From positions 38,061,519 through 38,125,518 of the forward strand of contig CM019072.1 of NCBI GenBank assembly GCA_009667805.1: DNA of 64,000 nt, given 5' to 3'. The notes below the pieces were generated by a model. The model was not told the DNA's origin. It made no database searches and worked only from the letters and a program-made list of their open reading frames with translations. This DNA comes from Leptobrachium leishanense. Its lineage: Eukaryota; Chordata; Amphibia; Anura; Megophryidae. The position numbers and the translations under genes are program-made. Below are positions 1 through 10,625 of this stretch, in pieces. Numbering within the stretch: the first letter of the stretch is position 1; every line of letters begins with the position of its first letter.

Positions 1-44
1 ACATATTTTTAGATGTCCAAAAATTAGACCGCCAGGGAGGTTAA
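1..44. mobile_element. Right end of a TTAA-type (piggyBac-like) element
   Basis: The window opens in sequence ending GCCAGGGAGG followed by TTAA at 41-44. The same end, mutated, closes the foldback at 9070-9455. A TTAA target and a short GC-rich end fit piggyBac-type non-autonomous elements. The other end lies outside the window. Confidence 0.45.
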
Positions 45-1085
45 ATAAATGTAATGATACATTTTTTTCAACAAAGAGCACTTGGTAAGAAGGGGTTAAG
101 AGCAGCTTGTTGATTTAGGACTGATCCAGACAAGATGGATGTACAAGATCATCATATCCCACAACTGGAAAGCAGTCTTCTCACACACTGATTGTAAGCG
201 CATGACCGGTGCACTTTAAACTCTCGCTCAACCAAAGTCAAACAATAAGGTTCGAAATAATTTTGGTGATCCCCTGTGCAACCTTAAATGTTAAATGAAC
301 GATTGCCATTGGCTCATAACTCACCAGAATTTAGACAGCCTCCAAGGCCAGGTGCTGGAAGCACTTGATGAGAAGAGGATTGAATATTGGTGTAAGATTT
401 GGTCTATTTTGGTAGCTGCCCACTGAGTATTTGTGCAAGTGAAGATGCATGAGGTCTAAAATAAGTGAAAAGGCTAGTTTGGGACTTGCAGCTGAGCAGC
501 ACTATGTTAGAAATAAAAACCTGTGGGGTTTAAGATGGCATTATGCATTATTCTGTTTATTAAAGTCAATAAAGAAAATTAAAATCCATTCGGAGTAAAC
601 ATGCTTGATCATAAAAGTGCAGATTTGTCAGGGATGCTTGTGCTGCTCCTGGACCGGTCTGTGTTAGGTGACGTTCTTTGCTCAAGGCCCATGTCCATGT
701 GCTGGTACTGAACTGTGACATTACAATCTGAGGAGCAGAGAAACAGCTGATTATATCTGGAAGGTTAACTGTGACAATTACATTGTTGTAATACCACTTT
801 AAATAGATTTTAGTGCATGGTTTATATTGCTTCAAACAGTAATCAAACGCACATGGATTCATCAGGCTGGAATTCTGTTTATTTTAAGAAATCCACATAC
901 GCTCTGCTGACCTGATACAGACGTCTGTCTTTACTCACAACAAGGTATAGACATTTCTGTTAAACATACACCTGCTAAATAATGTCTGCATTCCAGATAC
1001 AAACACATACTTATATGCAGGTGCTTTTATGTTTACAAACACGGCTCCTTAAAGTTATATCAGATTTATGTAGAAAAATAAGAGA
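45..1085. other. Stretch with no recognisable gene
   Basis: AT-rich sequence with no long open frame, no clear repeat ends and no RNA gene that I can see. It may be old, eroded repeat or unique intergenic DNA. Confidence 0.5.
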
Positions 1086-1087
1086 CG

Positions 1088-1236
1088 CAAAAAGGTAAGC
1101 TCATCTGAGCAGGGCCTCTACACCTCGTTCCTGTTCCTAGGCTTGTCTAAATTTTGTCTCGTTCTCATTGGTTATTGTAAAGCTCTTTGGAAACTGTTGG
1201 CGCTATATAAACGGTGATAATAAATAATAACATTGT
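1088..1236 (+). mobile_element. 3' tail of an L2-like LINE
   Basis: The segment resembles the tails of the longer L2-like copies at 17690-18545 and 38150-39053: a 'gtaagctc' stretch, then a 'ggcgctatataaa' stretch, then a short AAT-rich terminal repeat (ataataaataataa). Only the 3' untranslated tail is left, as expected of a 5'-truncated insertion. The family name is inference from the tail pattern. Confidence 0.55.
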
Positions 1237-1509
1237 AACCAAATACTGCAATATAGTCACTACTAGCTCAAGAAGTGACTGTTCTGCGATATATCTTTTT
1301 GTTCTCAGCTTTAATCTACCCACGGAGAGGAGGCGGTGGATCGCACCGCTCTCTCCACCAAGGGATCAGTGGAGTACACAGGCTTTTGGTGGCCTTAGAT
1401 TTGTGTTAAATGAACACTCGGATAAAAAAAATAGGGCGTCCTTTATATGCCCTTAAATAAATGGGCAAAGGCTGCTAACAGCCTCTGCCCAATTACTTTT
1501 CATATTTTA

Positions 1510-1785
1510 GGCCGGGTGCACACGAGCGCACTCAGAGCGGAAGGAACATCTGTGAGAGTGGACGTTCCTTCCACTTGACGCAATGGAGGATCGCACTTTG
1601 CAGCCCCGTCGACTCGCATCCTAGCACATTGACGGAGAGGCATTCTAGGCAGACGCTTGCAGGGCGCGCACTTTGTGTGTGCGCACAAACGTGTGACCTG
1701 CCCCATTGCAGCGTCACATGGCTGCGCCGGGTGCCGGTAAGTGCGTGCGCACAGGCACACTAGGTGCGCTCGTGTGCACCCGGCC
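1510..1785. mobile_element. Foldback MITE, PIF/Harbinger-like
   Basis: The ends form an inverted repeat beginning GGCCGGGTGCACACGAGCGC, flanked by TTA at 1507-1509 and 1786-1788. A 3-bp TTA/TAA target duplication is typical of PIF/Harbinger elements. The 276-bp interior is CpG-rich and non-coding. Superfamily is inferred from the target duplication only. Confidence 0.65.
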
Positions 1786-2422
1786 TTAGCTGAATTTACT
1801 CACCTTTGTTACTCGGTGCGCACTACTCCTCCTCTTCACTTCAAGGGCTCACAATTTTATAAATCCCTGAATCTTTTCTGTGCAATGTGCGCTCCTGCTA
1901 CTTGTGTAGCGCAGGGAACGCAAACTGCGCACCGCAACAGGAGTTGCAAACTTTACATACGCACGTCCTGGAAGGCTTGCGCAGAATGATGGATCAGAGC
2001 TGCGCACATGCACAGCTCTGATCCATCGTGGCCTCTCTGAGACCGATCGCTAACGAGATTTAAACAGAATCTCCCACTTCACCCTGCTTTTTACAGAATT
2101 CAGGGCAGCTGGGAAAGGGGATATTCCACACACCCTGGCCACCTTAAAAAGCTAAAGTTTTGCTGAATCACAATCACTTAATACCAGGGTTTACAAGACA
2201 TCATTCATAAATGATTAACTTCAGGAGCAGACAAAGCATGAGCTAATTTTTCATCCGCTTTGAGCACATTAGCCACAATTTTACCAATGTCTGTCCAGAA
2301 GTACCCACTGCTGTTTTTACATTTCTGCGCTGTTTGTGTTTAGGACTAATTTTCCTCTTACTCGTTTATGGAACCCACACATATTATATACAGTGTTCGT
2401 CGACATTAAATGAACTTTCTAA

Positions 2423-2848
2423 GGCTAGGGTCAGACTAGCGCACTTTAAACGTGCGTTCTGGTGCACTTAATTACGGCCGCACTAGCAGCAAATGACGGG
2501 CAATGACGGCCAATATACGAAGTACGGTCGCACGAAAGTCCGGCCGCGCAACGCAAGTGGCAAACGAACGCATTTTGTCGATAACGTCAAACCGCTAGTA
2601 CGGTCGTACAGAGTGCGCTGCGGCCGCATAGCGGCGTGTGTGCGTGATTTGGAGATGTCAGACACTGCTAATGTCCGGCCAACATAACGTCCAGATGCAA
2701 AAAGTGTTTTATTGATGATCCGTACAAAATCACGAACGCAAATGCGCATCGTATGACCGCTATCGCGTACTCCGTGAAAAAATGCGTCCATTCGTTCGAA
2801 CGCACTTTTTCACAGACAACGCGAAAATGCGTTCGTCTGACCCTAGCC
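2423..2848. mobile_element. Foldback MITE, PIF/Harbinger-like
   Basis: Inverted ends beginning GGCTAGGGTCAGAC close at 2848 and are flanked by TAA on both sides (2420-2422, 2849-2851). The interior is a 426-bp CpG-rich foldback without coding capacity. It resembles the element at 1510-1785 in design but not in end sequence. Confidence 0.65.
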
Positions 2849-3332
2849 TAAAGATTCCATTATTTTCACCATATCGTATAATTTACTATATAAAGAATTA
2901 GGGATGCACCGATACCGGGTTCTACGCGAGTACTTGGTACTTGTGCAGATGCCCCCGATATTTTCCCCGATACCGGAAGCCAGCATCGTTGGAAAGCCCC
3001 CAGCCTCGATCTCGCGAACTCCCGTGAGATCACGGCTGGGGGCTTTCCAACGAGTGGACGCGCAAAGTCTTTTCCGGCGGCGCTCGTGGAAGGGTAACTA
3101 TGTAAGCCAGGGCTTGACAAAGCCAGGAGCCTGGTAGCCAAAGGCTCCTAGAATTTTACTCCTGGCTCCTAAATTTCCAGTTTATTTTACACTAGGGATG
3201 CACCGATACTAGTATCGTACCGATACTGCCGTTTGCACGAGTACTTAGTACTCGTGCAAATGGCCCGATACAGAACCCCCCGCCACCCCCCCGATACCGG
3301 AAGCCAGCGCTGGGCCGGCTTGACGGTATCCG

Positions 3333-3640
3333 CGGGGCTGGGGAAGCTGGCCGCGTGCATGAAAAGCATGCGGCCAACGTTCCCCTCCGGCGGCTGTAAT
3401 ACTCACCTGCTTCTGGAGGTCCAGGTCACGCTGCTGTGGTGCGATCACGTGGCTACCGGCGCTTCTGTGACGCTGCCTCCAGCAGCCTCTTGGCTGGAGG
3501 CAGCATCACAGAAGCGCCGGCAGCCACGTGATCGCGCCACAGCAGCGCGACCCGGACCTCCGGAAGCAGGTGAGTATTACAGCCGCCGGAGGGGAACGTT
3601 GGCCGCGTGCTTTTCATGCACGCGGCCAGCTTCCCCAGCG
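3333..3640. repeat. GC-rich palindrome
   Basis: Two arms of about 150 bp are inverted copies around a centre near 3487. The inner part contains GATCACGTGG on the left and CCACGTGATC on the right. It forms the left half of the hAT copy 3193-4095. Confidence 0.8.
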
Positions 3641-3645
3641 TTCAA

Positions 3646-3958
3646 TGGGGGCATATCCATGTGAGCTGGGGGCAAATCCGTGAGAGCTGGGGGCAAATCC
3701 GTGAGAGCTGGGGGCATATCCATGTGAGTTGTGGGCACATCCATGTGAGTTGTGGGCACTGTAACATTTTAATGTTCTTGAACCCAGGACGTACTTGAAA
3801 ACGAGAGAAATCTCAATGTATCCTTCCTGGTAAAATCCTTTATAAATAAATATCCATGTGAGCTGGGGGCATATCCATGTGAGCTGGGGGCAATCGCCAT
3901 GTGAGCTGGGGGCATTCTGTACATATATATCTGGGGGGATATATACATGTGAGCTGGG
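3646..3958 (+). repeat. Minisatellite 1 (GAGCTGGGGGCATATCCAT-type unit)
   Basis: About ten degenerate units of roughly 21-22 bp built on GAGCTGGGGGCATATCCAT. The array is interrupted at 3760-3848 by a short dispersed repeat. The same unit forms arrays at 16325-16895 (this orientation) and at 19602-20325 and 31795-35975 (opposite orientation). Confidence 0.85.
3760..3848 (-). repeat. Short dispersed repeat
   Basis: This segment is an inverted match to 14268-14358 (shared words include 'aaggattttaccaggaagg' and 'caagtacgtcctgggttc'). It is probably the tail of a LINE or SINE that landed inside the minisatellite. The class is not certain. Confidence 0.55.
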
Positions 3959-4924
3959 GCATTTTTATATGAGGTCTGTTCTTATTGGAAAGCGGTCACA
4001 GGACATAAAATAAAAGTATCGGTACTCGTATCGTTGAGTACTTTTTAAAAAGTATCGGTACTCGGTCTTAAAAAAGTGGTATCGGTGCATCCCTATTTTA
4101 CACCAATCTAAAAGCAGTCTTCGGCATCTAAAAACATCTAGTTGACTTCAATGTTTTCTTCCCATCTCCTACATTTAATGTAAATATATCGTGTGTGTGT
4201 GTGTGTGCCTACCTGCCTGCCGTTGGTAAATAGGGTGTCCAATGACAACAGAGCAAAGAAAAGAAGTAAACAAATAAAACAATATCACAATGTACAGATG
4301 TTAACACAAATAATATAATAAGTATATATCAGAGCAGCCCAACTGATATTAGAAGCAACGGTCTACACTTCTAGGCTCAAAAAAGTAACCAAAAGACCAC
4401 ATGCACAAAAAGCACCAGGTAACAAAGTAATAAATAAATAGAAGCAGCTAAAATCATAATTTGGGTCAGTACAAACCAACTCCCAGATGCAGAGTCAGGC
4501 AAAGTATATCTTGATAAAGGCGATTCTTCGCTGAAACGTTGGCTCCTAACTTTTGTAGCTGGCTCCTAGATTCAAAACAAATTTGTCAAGCCCTGAATAA
4601 GCGGTGAGCTGCAGGCGCCTGTCCGAATGCCAATAAAGCATTCGGACGGCCGCCCCAGCCCCTCGGTTTTGAGATGGGACACGTCTGTCGCACAAAGAGA
4701 GGTCTCTCTAACGCCGGCAGCGATCAAGCTTCTCCATCCCTGCACGCAGTAAATCGAGGACCATATGGAGCCACAACCATGACATTGAGGAGTCCTCTGT
4801 GACACCCCTGTCTGCATGTGGAGGGCACCCCCAGGGTAGAGTATGGAGGACTCACCCTGCATAATAAAAGGGTCTAGACCTCTGTTGTAATGCGCCCCCC
4901 CCCCTCGTACCATTTATACAGCAT

Positions 4925-5260
4925 TCCATCCAATTTAAGATTTCACCCCCTTCTGGCATTTGGAATCTCCCCTAGCACTTAGGGTTGCCCCCTGTGGTAT
5001 CTGTGCATTCCTCTTGGCATTTGGGGTTGCCCCCCCTCTGGCATCTAGCCTCTCTGCAGGCATTTTTGATTGACCCCCACCCACTGATGTATTTGAACAT
5101 TCCCCTTGGCATTTTGGGTTGCCCGATTTCTGGTATCCGTACCCTACCCTAAGATTTAGGGCTGCCCCTTCTTCTATTTGGCCATGCCCCTTTTGCACAC
5201 TGTGGTATTTAGGTAATCCTCCTTGGATTTTAGGGTTTCCCCCTCCCCTGGTATTTGGTG
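4925..5260. repeat. Degenerate tandem repeat
   Basis: Repeated words such as GGCATTTGGGGTTGCCCCC recur every 35-60 bp with many changes. It is an old, decayed tandem array in the right part of the 2899-7448 element. It may be the counterpart of the intact minisatellite in the sister copy. Confidence 0.55.
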
Positions 5261-5344
5261 TATGAACACGGTCAGCTGCAGGGGCCTGTCCAAATGCCGT
5301 TAGAGCATTCGGACAGCCGCCCCCTGTCTGGTCTGAGGTCTGAA

Positions 5345-5356
5345 AGTGTGTGTGTG

Positions 5357-5402
<46 letters not shown>

Positions 5403-5451
5403 ACACACACACTGAGGTCTAAAATGGCCAGTGTGTGTGTATGTATATATA
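5345..5451. repeat. (TG)n/(TA)n/(AC)n microsatellite
   Basis: Runs of GT, TA and AC dinucleotides; the Tc1 element is inserted at a TA at the right edge. Confidence 0.85.
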
Positions 5452-7041
5452 CAGTCAGGTCCAGAAATATTGGGACATCAACACAATTCTAACATCTTTG
5501 GCTCTATACACCACCACAATGGAGTTGGAATGAAACAAACACAATGTGCTTTAAATGCAGACTGTCAGCTTTAATTTGAGGGTATGTACAACCAACTCAG
5601 GTGAACTGTGTAGGATTTACAGCGGTTTGCAGATGTGCATCCCACTTGTTAAGGGACCAAAGGTAATGGGACAGAATAATAATCATAACTCAAACTTTCC
5701 CTTCTTAATACTTGGTTGCAAATCCTTTGCAGTCAATCACAGCCTGAAGTCTGGAACGCATAGACATCACCAGACGCTGGGTTTCATCCCTGGTGATGCT
5801 CTGCCAGGCCTCTAATGCAACTGTCTTCAGTTCCTGCTTGTTCTTGGGGCATTTTCCCTTCAGTTTTGTCTTCAGCAAGTGAAATGCATGCTCAATGGGA
5901 TTCAGGTCAGGTGATTGACTTGGCCATTGCATAACATTCCACTTCTGTCCCTTCAAAAACTCTTTGGTTGCTTTTGCAGTATGCTTTGGGTCATTGTCCA
6001 TCTGCACTGTGAAGCGCCGTCCAATGAGTTCTGCAGCATTTGGCTGAATGTGAGCAGACAATATTGCCCGAAACACTTCAGAATTCATCCTGCTGCTTTT
6101 GTCAGCAGTGACATCATCAATAAATACAAGAGAACCAGTTCCATTGGCAGCCATACACGCCCACGCCATGACACTACCACCACCATGCTTCACTGATGAG
6201 GTGTTATGCTTAGGATCTCTTCTCTTCCCATCACACTGGTACAAGTCGATCTTGGTCTCATCTGTCCATAGGATCTTGTTGCAGAACTGTGAAGGCTTTG
6301 TTAGGTGTTTGGCAAACTCTAATCTGGCCTTCCTGTTTTTGAGGCTCACCAATGGTTTACATCTTGTGGTGAACCCTCTGTATTCACTCTGGTGAAGTCT
6401 TCTCTTGATTGTTGACTTTGACACACATACACCTACCTCCTGGAGAGTGTTCTTGATCTGGCCAACAGTTGAGAAGGGTGTTTTCTTCACCAGGGAAAGA
6501 ATTCTTTGGTCATCTACCACAGTTGTTTTCCGTGGTCTCCCGGGTCTTTTGGTGTTGCTGAGCTCACCGGTGTGTTCCTTCTTTGTGAGAATGCTCCAAA
6601 CAGTTGTCTTGGCCACGCCTAATGTTCTTGCTATCTCTCTGATGGGTTTGTTTTGTTTCTTCAGCCTAATGATGGCTTGCTTCACTGATAGTGACAGCTC
6701 TTTGGATCTCATCTTGAGAGTTGACAGCAACAGATTCCAAATGCAAATAGCACACTTGAAATGAACTCTGGGCCTTTTATCTGCACATTGTAATTGGGGT
6801 AATGAGGGAATATCACACACCTGGCCATGGAACAGCTGAGAAGCCAATTGTCCCATTACCTTTGGTCCCTTAACATGTGGGTAGCACAGCAGTTTGCAGA
6901 TGTGCCTCCCACTTGTAAGTCCTACACCGTTCACCCGAGTTGGATGTACATACCCTCAAAGCTGACAGTCTGCAGTTAAAGCACATTGTGTTTGTTTCAT
7001 TCCAACTCCATTGTGGTGGTCAATATTTCTGGACCTGACTG
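5452..7041 (-). mobile_element. Tc1-like transposon with long inverted repeats
   Basis: The ends CAGTCAGGTCCAGAAATATT are inverted at 5452 and 7041 and flanked by TA (5450-5451, 7042-7043). The inverted repeats are long (about 5452-5672 and 6851-7041) and end internally in a second shared block containing AAGGGACCAAAGGTAATGGG, the IR/DR layout of many vertebrate Tc1 elements. The right repeat lacks about 39 bp just inside its tip compared with the left. The element carries one complete transposase frame on the minus strand. Confidence 0.93.
5705..6712 (-). CDS. Tc1/mariner-family transposase, apparently intact
   Basis: This enzyme binds the element's inverted repeats and carries out cut-and-paste transposition into TA sites in the nucleus. 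The 335-residue frame starts at MRSKELSLS, the usual Tc1 start. The open frame runs 74 codons further upstream (to 6934), but that extension reads back into the inverted repeat and is not protein-like. The N-terminal half holds two helix-turn-helix regions (about residues 8-48 and 70-110) with a GRPR linker at 58-61. The catalytic part shows WTDET (D151), MDNDPKHTA (D239) and SPDLNPIEH (E274). Spacing between the second D and the E is 34 residues, the DD34E signature. No stop or frameshift is visible and the length is normal for the family. No promoter is obvious. Whether the protein is active cannot be told from sequence. Confidence 0.93.
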   Translation of the reverse strand: MRSKELSLSVKQAIIRLKKQNKPIREIARTLGVAKTTVWSILTKKEHTGELSNTKRPGRPRKTTVVDDQRILSLVKKTPFSTVGQIKNTLQEVGVCVSKSTIKRRLHQSEYRGFTTRCKPLVSLKNRKARLEFAKHLTKPSQFCNKILWTDETKIDLYQCDGKRRDPKHNTSSVKHGGGSVMAWACMAANGTGSLVFIDDVTADKSSRMNSEVFRAILSAHIQPNAAELIGRRFTVQMDNDPKHTAKATKEFLKGQKWNVMQWPSQSPDLNPIEHAFHLLKTKLKGKCPKNKQELKTVALEAWQSITRDETQRLVMSMRSRLQAVIDCKGFATKY

Positions 7042-7099
7042 TACATATATATATATATATATTTTACACATATATACACACACACACTCTAAGGGCATG

Positions 7100-7232
7100 T
7101 GTGTATACACACTGTGGTCTGGTGTCTGTTGGGTATACATGTATCTGATGCATGTGGAGTATATTATATATAAATAATACACCTCACAGGCATTAGATAC
7201 ATGTATACCCAACAGACACCAGACCAGTGTGT
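7100..7232. repeat. Inverted repeat around (TATAA)-rich loop
   Basis: An arm of about 37 bp (7108-7146) containing GTCTGTTGGGTATACATGTA is repeated inverted at 7193-7229. It could form a hairpin. Related words recur at 8205-8260 and 11450-11580 inside other hAT elements. Confidence 0.75.
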
Positions 7233-7643
7233 GTGTATATATGAATGTATATCTCGTGTCTGTGTGTGGTCAGGGTGTGTGCAGGCAGTGAGTAAATGGG
7301 GTGTCTAGCCATACATTGCAATATTAACTTAAACAGGGCTGGCTTTCAGCAAAATTCTAAATTAATTATTGAAAAGCGTCACATGACATTAAATAAAAGT
7401 ATCGGTACTTGTACTCGGTCCTAAAAAAATGGTATCGGTGCATCCCTATAAAGAATTGAAATACGATGGAAGAAAATGAAAAACAAGAACACCCCCCCCC
7501 CTTTCTGGCACTCGCCTGAAACTGACGTCATCGCGCCCAGCGATGATTTCAGTGCCACAGTCAGGATACTTAAAACCGGAGGTCTGATTTCAAGGAAGTT
7601 AGACCAACACAGGACCCTGGCCAGAGAGGAATGCATAGGGAGT

Positions 7644-7738
7644 TTAAAGGACATGACGTACAGGGTACGTCCTTGGTCCTTAAGTGACCTTTTTCACAGG
7701 ACATATGCTGTACGTCATCGGTCCTTAGGGGGGGTTAA
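7644..7738. mobile_element. Fragment of a TTAA-type foldback element
   Basis: The segment ends GGTCCTTAGGGGGGG then TTAA (7735-7738) and contains GACGTACAGGGTACGTCC. These match the end region of the complete element at 10178-11418. The left edge is at a TTAA (7644-7647) but lacks the CCCC tip, so it is probably an internally deleted or truncated copy. Confidence 0.5.
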
Positions 7739-7959
7739 TGTCTACCATATAAAGTACAGGAGATGTTAACCATAAGCAGGTTTATTTTATGTTACTGATA
7801 TCTTACATTTGCTTTGTTTTTTTCTCTTGTATGTTAAGAAAATATTTTACTCTATACGTTGCACTTTGTCACATATTTTGTGATCGTGAGTATAAACTGC
7901 ACCACTACCCACCAGTTTCATTCCAGAATTCGTTTGTCACTGCGTGGCAATGGCCATAG

Positions 7960-8439
7960 CAGGGCTCAAAATATCCACTCGCCTACTCGCATTTGGCGAG
8001 TGGAAATTAAGTGAGGGCGAGTGGAAATGCACACACAGGCAGCACAATAAATTATTTTGTGCTGCGTAATCCAGCAGTGCCACCGTACAGCTTCCCCTTC
8101 CCCAGGCTGCACGGTGGCAGGGATCAGCTGCCTAACCTGACCCAGCTCATCTGTCACTGACAGGGTGGGTGGAGAGGAGCTTCCCTGCCTCCTCGCTCTC
8201 CTCACACTGGGGTCTAATGAATGGGTATACATGTATCTGAGGTCTGATGTCTGAGTATTAATGTTATTTTTGTAACTTTAGTCTAAATAAAACCTTTAAC
8301 AGTGTAATTTCAGAAGATAATTTAAGGGGGTGTGTTTAGGGGCAGAGTTAAGGGCTGGGCAGGGGTCAGGTGGAGCAACTGGTGGCGAGTAACTCTTATG
8401 GAATGGTTAGTAGCTTGGGACTTGAAATTTTGAGCCCTG
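7960..8439. mobile_element. Non-autonomous hAT element
   Basis: The ends CAGGGCTCAAAAT (7960) and ATTTTGAGCCCTG (8439) are inverted, and a perfect 8-bp duplication GGCCATAG lies at 7952-7959 and 8440-8447. The interior is 480 bp, GC-rich, with no coding capacity. It includes a 'gggtatacatgtatctga' segment also found in the unrelated-end hAT copies nearby. Confidence 0.9.
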
Positions 8440-8459
8440 GCCATAGAATGGGTCTATAG

Positions 8460-9874
8460 TAGGGATGCACCGAAACATATTGGACGAAAATTGTATTTTC
8501 GGGTTTTGGCAGAATGATAAAAGCTGTCTGAAAATATAAACTGAAAATGCAGCATGCAATGATCCCTGGAGCCTCCAGTTGGCACTGTAACGGTACCCGA
8601 GCCCGGCGCGGCCTCAACACGGGAGGAAAGAAAGTAAATTGCTGGGGTGGGGGGGGGGTGCTGTGTATAAGCGTGAATTTTATTGCTTTGGAGCTCTGGA
8701 GTACACTCACACTCAAAGTCCCGTTTCTGACATCATCACACCTATGCGCGATGACATCAATGGGCAGGGATTGATCCCGCAGGCAGCTGACATCCAAGAT
8801 GTCAGCCCCCTGCGGGAGAAGTCCGAGGGGTGCCGAGCAGTGGAACTTCACAGAAGGCCAGACGCTCCTCTGCGGAGTTGCAGAAAAGGTCTGCAGCCCT
8901 GCCAGTACATGCTGGTACGGAGTACTGGCGCGGGCTGGTGGAAAAAAAATCCCTGGTTGTCGGTATATCGGCAATGTAGCAGCAGATATTGATAATAAGA
9001 AAAATCTTCAATAATTGGCCCCAATTATCGTTAGTACCCCTAATACAGAACACTTCAATTATTATCCCCTTACTACACCTGGTTATCCCGAGTGTGGCTC
9101 GGGGTTAAATTTCACCGCTGAAAGCAGTAACCTCGAGCCACACTTGGGCTGCATAGAGATACATTATCTGTCCCTGTGCTCCCTCGCTGATCCCTGCAGA
9201 CTCCTCCGGCGATCGCGGCATTTTACTTCCTGGTTCCCTTCTCGCGAGAAGGGAACCAGGAAGTATGAGGATGCGATCGCCAGAGGAGACTGATGGGACA
9301 GCGAGGGAGCGCAGGGACAGATAATGTATCTAGCGGCATCCCGAGTTTGGCTCGGGGTTACCGCTTCCAGCATAGGAATTTAACCCTGAGCCACACTCCA
9401 TATACTGCTAGCGGGAAACAAAAAGATGTCAGAATCGTAACGCCAGGGAGGCTAACCCACTGCTATAAATACCTAATTAACCCTTTACTATATAGCGTGT
9501 AAAGACCTCCTGACTCTATAGTAAACATTATTAACCCATTTCTACAGAGTAATCACTTCATAGAATATGAAGGTACTATTCCAGTCTGTGCTATATACGG
9601 AGAAATGCATAAATGTCTTGTAATCTTGCAGCTCCCCTTACCAGAGTTTGATTTACTATAAAGGTTAGCAAGGTAGCAGTATTTCCCAATCTGACCCTCA
9701 TACAGGGAACCCATTAGTATATAGTGTAATAATAAGCTGGGGTTGCTATGATTATACAAAATAAAACTACTTTAAAATAAGTTGGCGTATCATTTAAATT
9801 TTTCCCAGTTTTCATTAATTTTTTTTTTAGAATTTCCGGTTTTGGACCAGAATTTCCATTTCGGTGCATCAATA
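8460..9874. mobile_element. Non-autonomous hAT element hosting a TTAA foldback
   Basis: The left end TAGGGATGCACCGAAAC and right end TTTCGGTGCATCAATA (to 9874) are inverted with a few changes. Flanks GTCTATAG (8452-8459) and GTCTGTAG (9875-9882) match at 7 of 8 positions. The tips resemble those of the 2899 and 3193 copies, but the sequence after the first 14 bases differs. A TTAA-type foldback sits at about 9070-9455. Confidence 0.82.
9070..9455. mobile_element. TTAA-type foldback element (piggyBac-like MITE)
   Basis: A long palindrome is centred at about 9244 (TTCTCGCGAGAA). Both outer arms carry ATCCCGAGTxTGGCTCGGGG. The right tip reads CGCCAGGGAGG then CTAA, matching the intact tip plus TTAA at 31-44. 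The left tip is more decayed. Confidence 0.65.
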
Positions 9875-9882
9875 GTCTGTAG

Positions 9883-10575
9883 TAGAGATGCACACATACT
9901 ATTATCGGTGCCAATACTGGCATTTGCACGAGTATTTGGCACTCGAGCAAATGCCCCCCCTGATACCGGAAGCCGGCGCTGGGCTGGTTTGCCGATATCC
10001 TAGGAGCTGGAACATTAAAAGCATTTGGCCAGCGTTCCCCTACGGCTAGCCACATTACCGAGGGGCCGCCAGGCTGTGACACTGCCTCCAGCCGAGATCC
10101 CGCAAGAGCACGTCAATGCTCTGCGACCACTTCGTAACATGGCCAGCCGGAGGGGAACACTGGGCAAATGCTTTTAACCCCTTAAGGACCCCTGACGTAC
10201 CCTGTACGTCCTGTCCACAGGTCTCCCTTAGACCCGCGGACGTACAGGGTACGTCAGCGGCGCCAAATCCCCCTTCCGCCCGATACTCACCTCCCTCGCT
10301 GGATCCCTCGGTGATCTGGCAGGGAGGAAGCTGCCCATGTGATTTACATGGGCAGGCGAGGCTGATGACGTCGCCACGCTGCGTGGTGACGTCATCAGCA
10401 GGTGCCCCCATTCAAATCAATGGAGGGGGGGCTCCTTCGGAGCCCTCTATCTCCCCAACCATTGAAGCTGGGGAGATGCTTTTTGCACCGCTGAAAAGGG
10501 GAGAGTCTCCCCTTTTCAGCGGTGTATAGCATTAACCGTTTCGCCGCCGGATCGCGTTTTAGCGCGAATTGGCGC

Positions 10576-10625
<50 letters not shown>

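Larger units (their letters stand above)
3193..4095. mobile_element. Non-autonomous hAT element carrying a minisatellite
   Basis: A perfect 17-bp terminal repeat, TAGGGATGCACCGATAC, occurs at both ends, and a perfect 8-bp target duplication TTTTACAC lies at 3185-3192 and 4096-4103. The left half is a large GC-rich palindrome; the right half is a tandem array of a 21-22-bp unit. The copy lies inside a second member of its own family (2899-7448), so it is the younger insertion. Confidence 0.92.
2899..7448. mobile_element. Non-autonomous hAT element, host of nested insertions
   Basis: Terminal repeats TAGGGATGCACCGATACC (2899) and its reverse complement (to 7448) are flanked by a perfect 8-bp duplication, TAAAGAAT (2891-2898 and 7449-7456). 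An 8-bp target duplication indicates the hAT superfamily. The 4550-bp span is inflated by a second copy of the same family (3193-4095) and a Tc1 element (5452-7041). Its own sequence includes a GC-rich inverted repeat near 2985-3060, a degenerate tandem array (4925-5260), microsatellites, and a right-end segment shared with other copies. No hAT transposase is encoded. Confidence 0.9.

Noticed and set aside
3233..3664. 143-codon open frame
   Set aside because: It runs through both arms of the GC-rich palindrome of a hAT element, where the arms read as inverse copies of each other.
6713..6934. Upstream extension of the Tc1 transposase frame
   Set aside because: The extra 74 codons read through the untranslated leader and inverted repeat; family members start at the MRSKEL-type methionine.
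10055..10529. Open frames of about 120-137 codons in 10.0-10.5 kb
   Set aside because: They lie across the end of a TTAA foldback with inverted repeats and lack protein-like composition.
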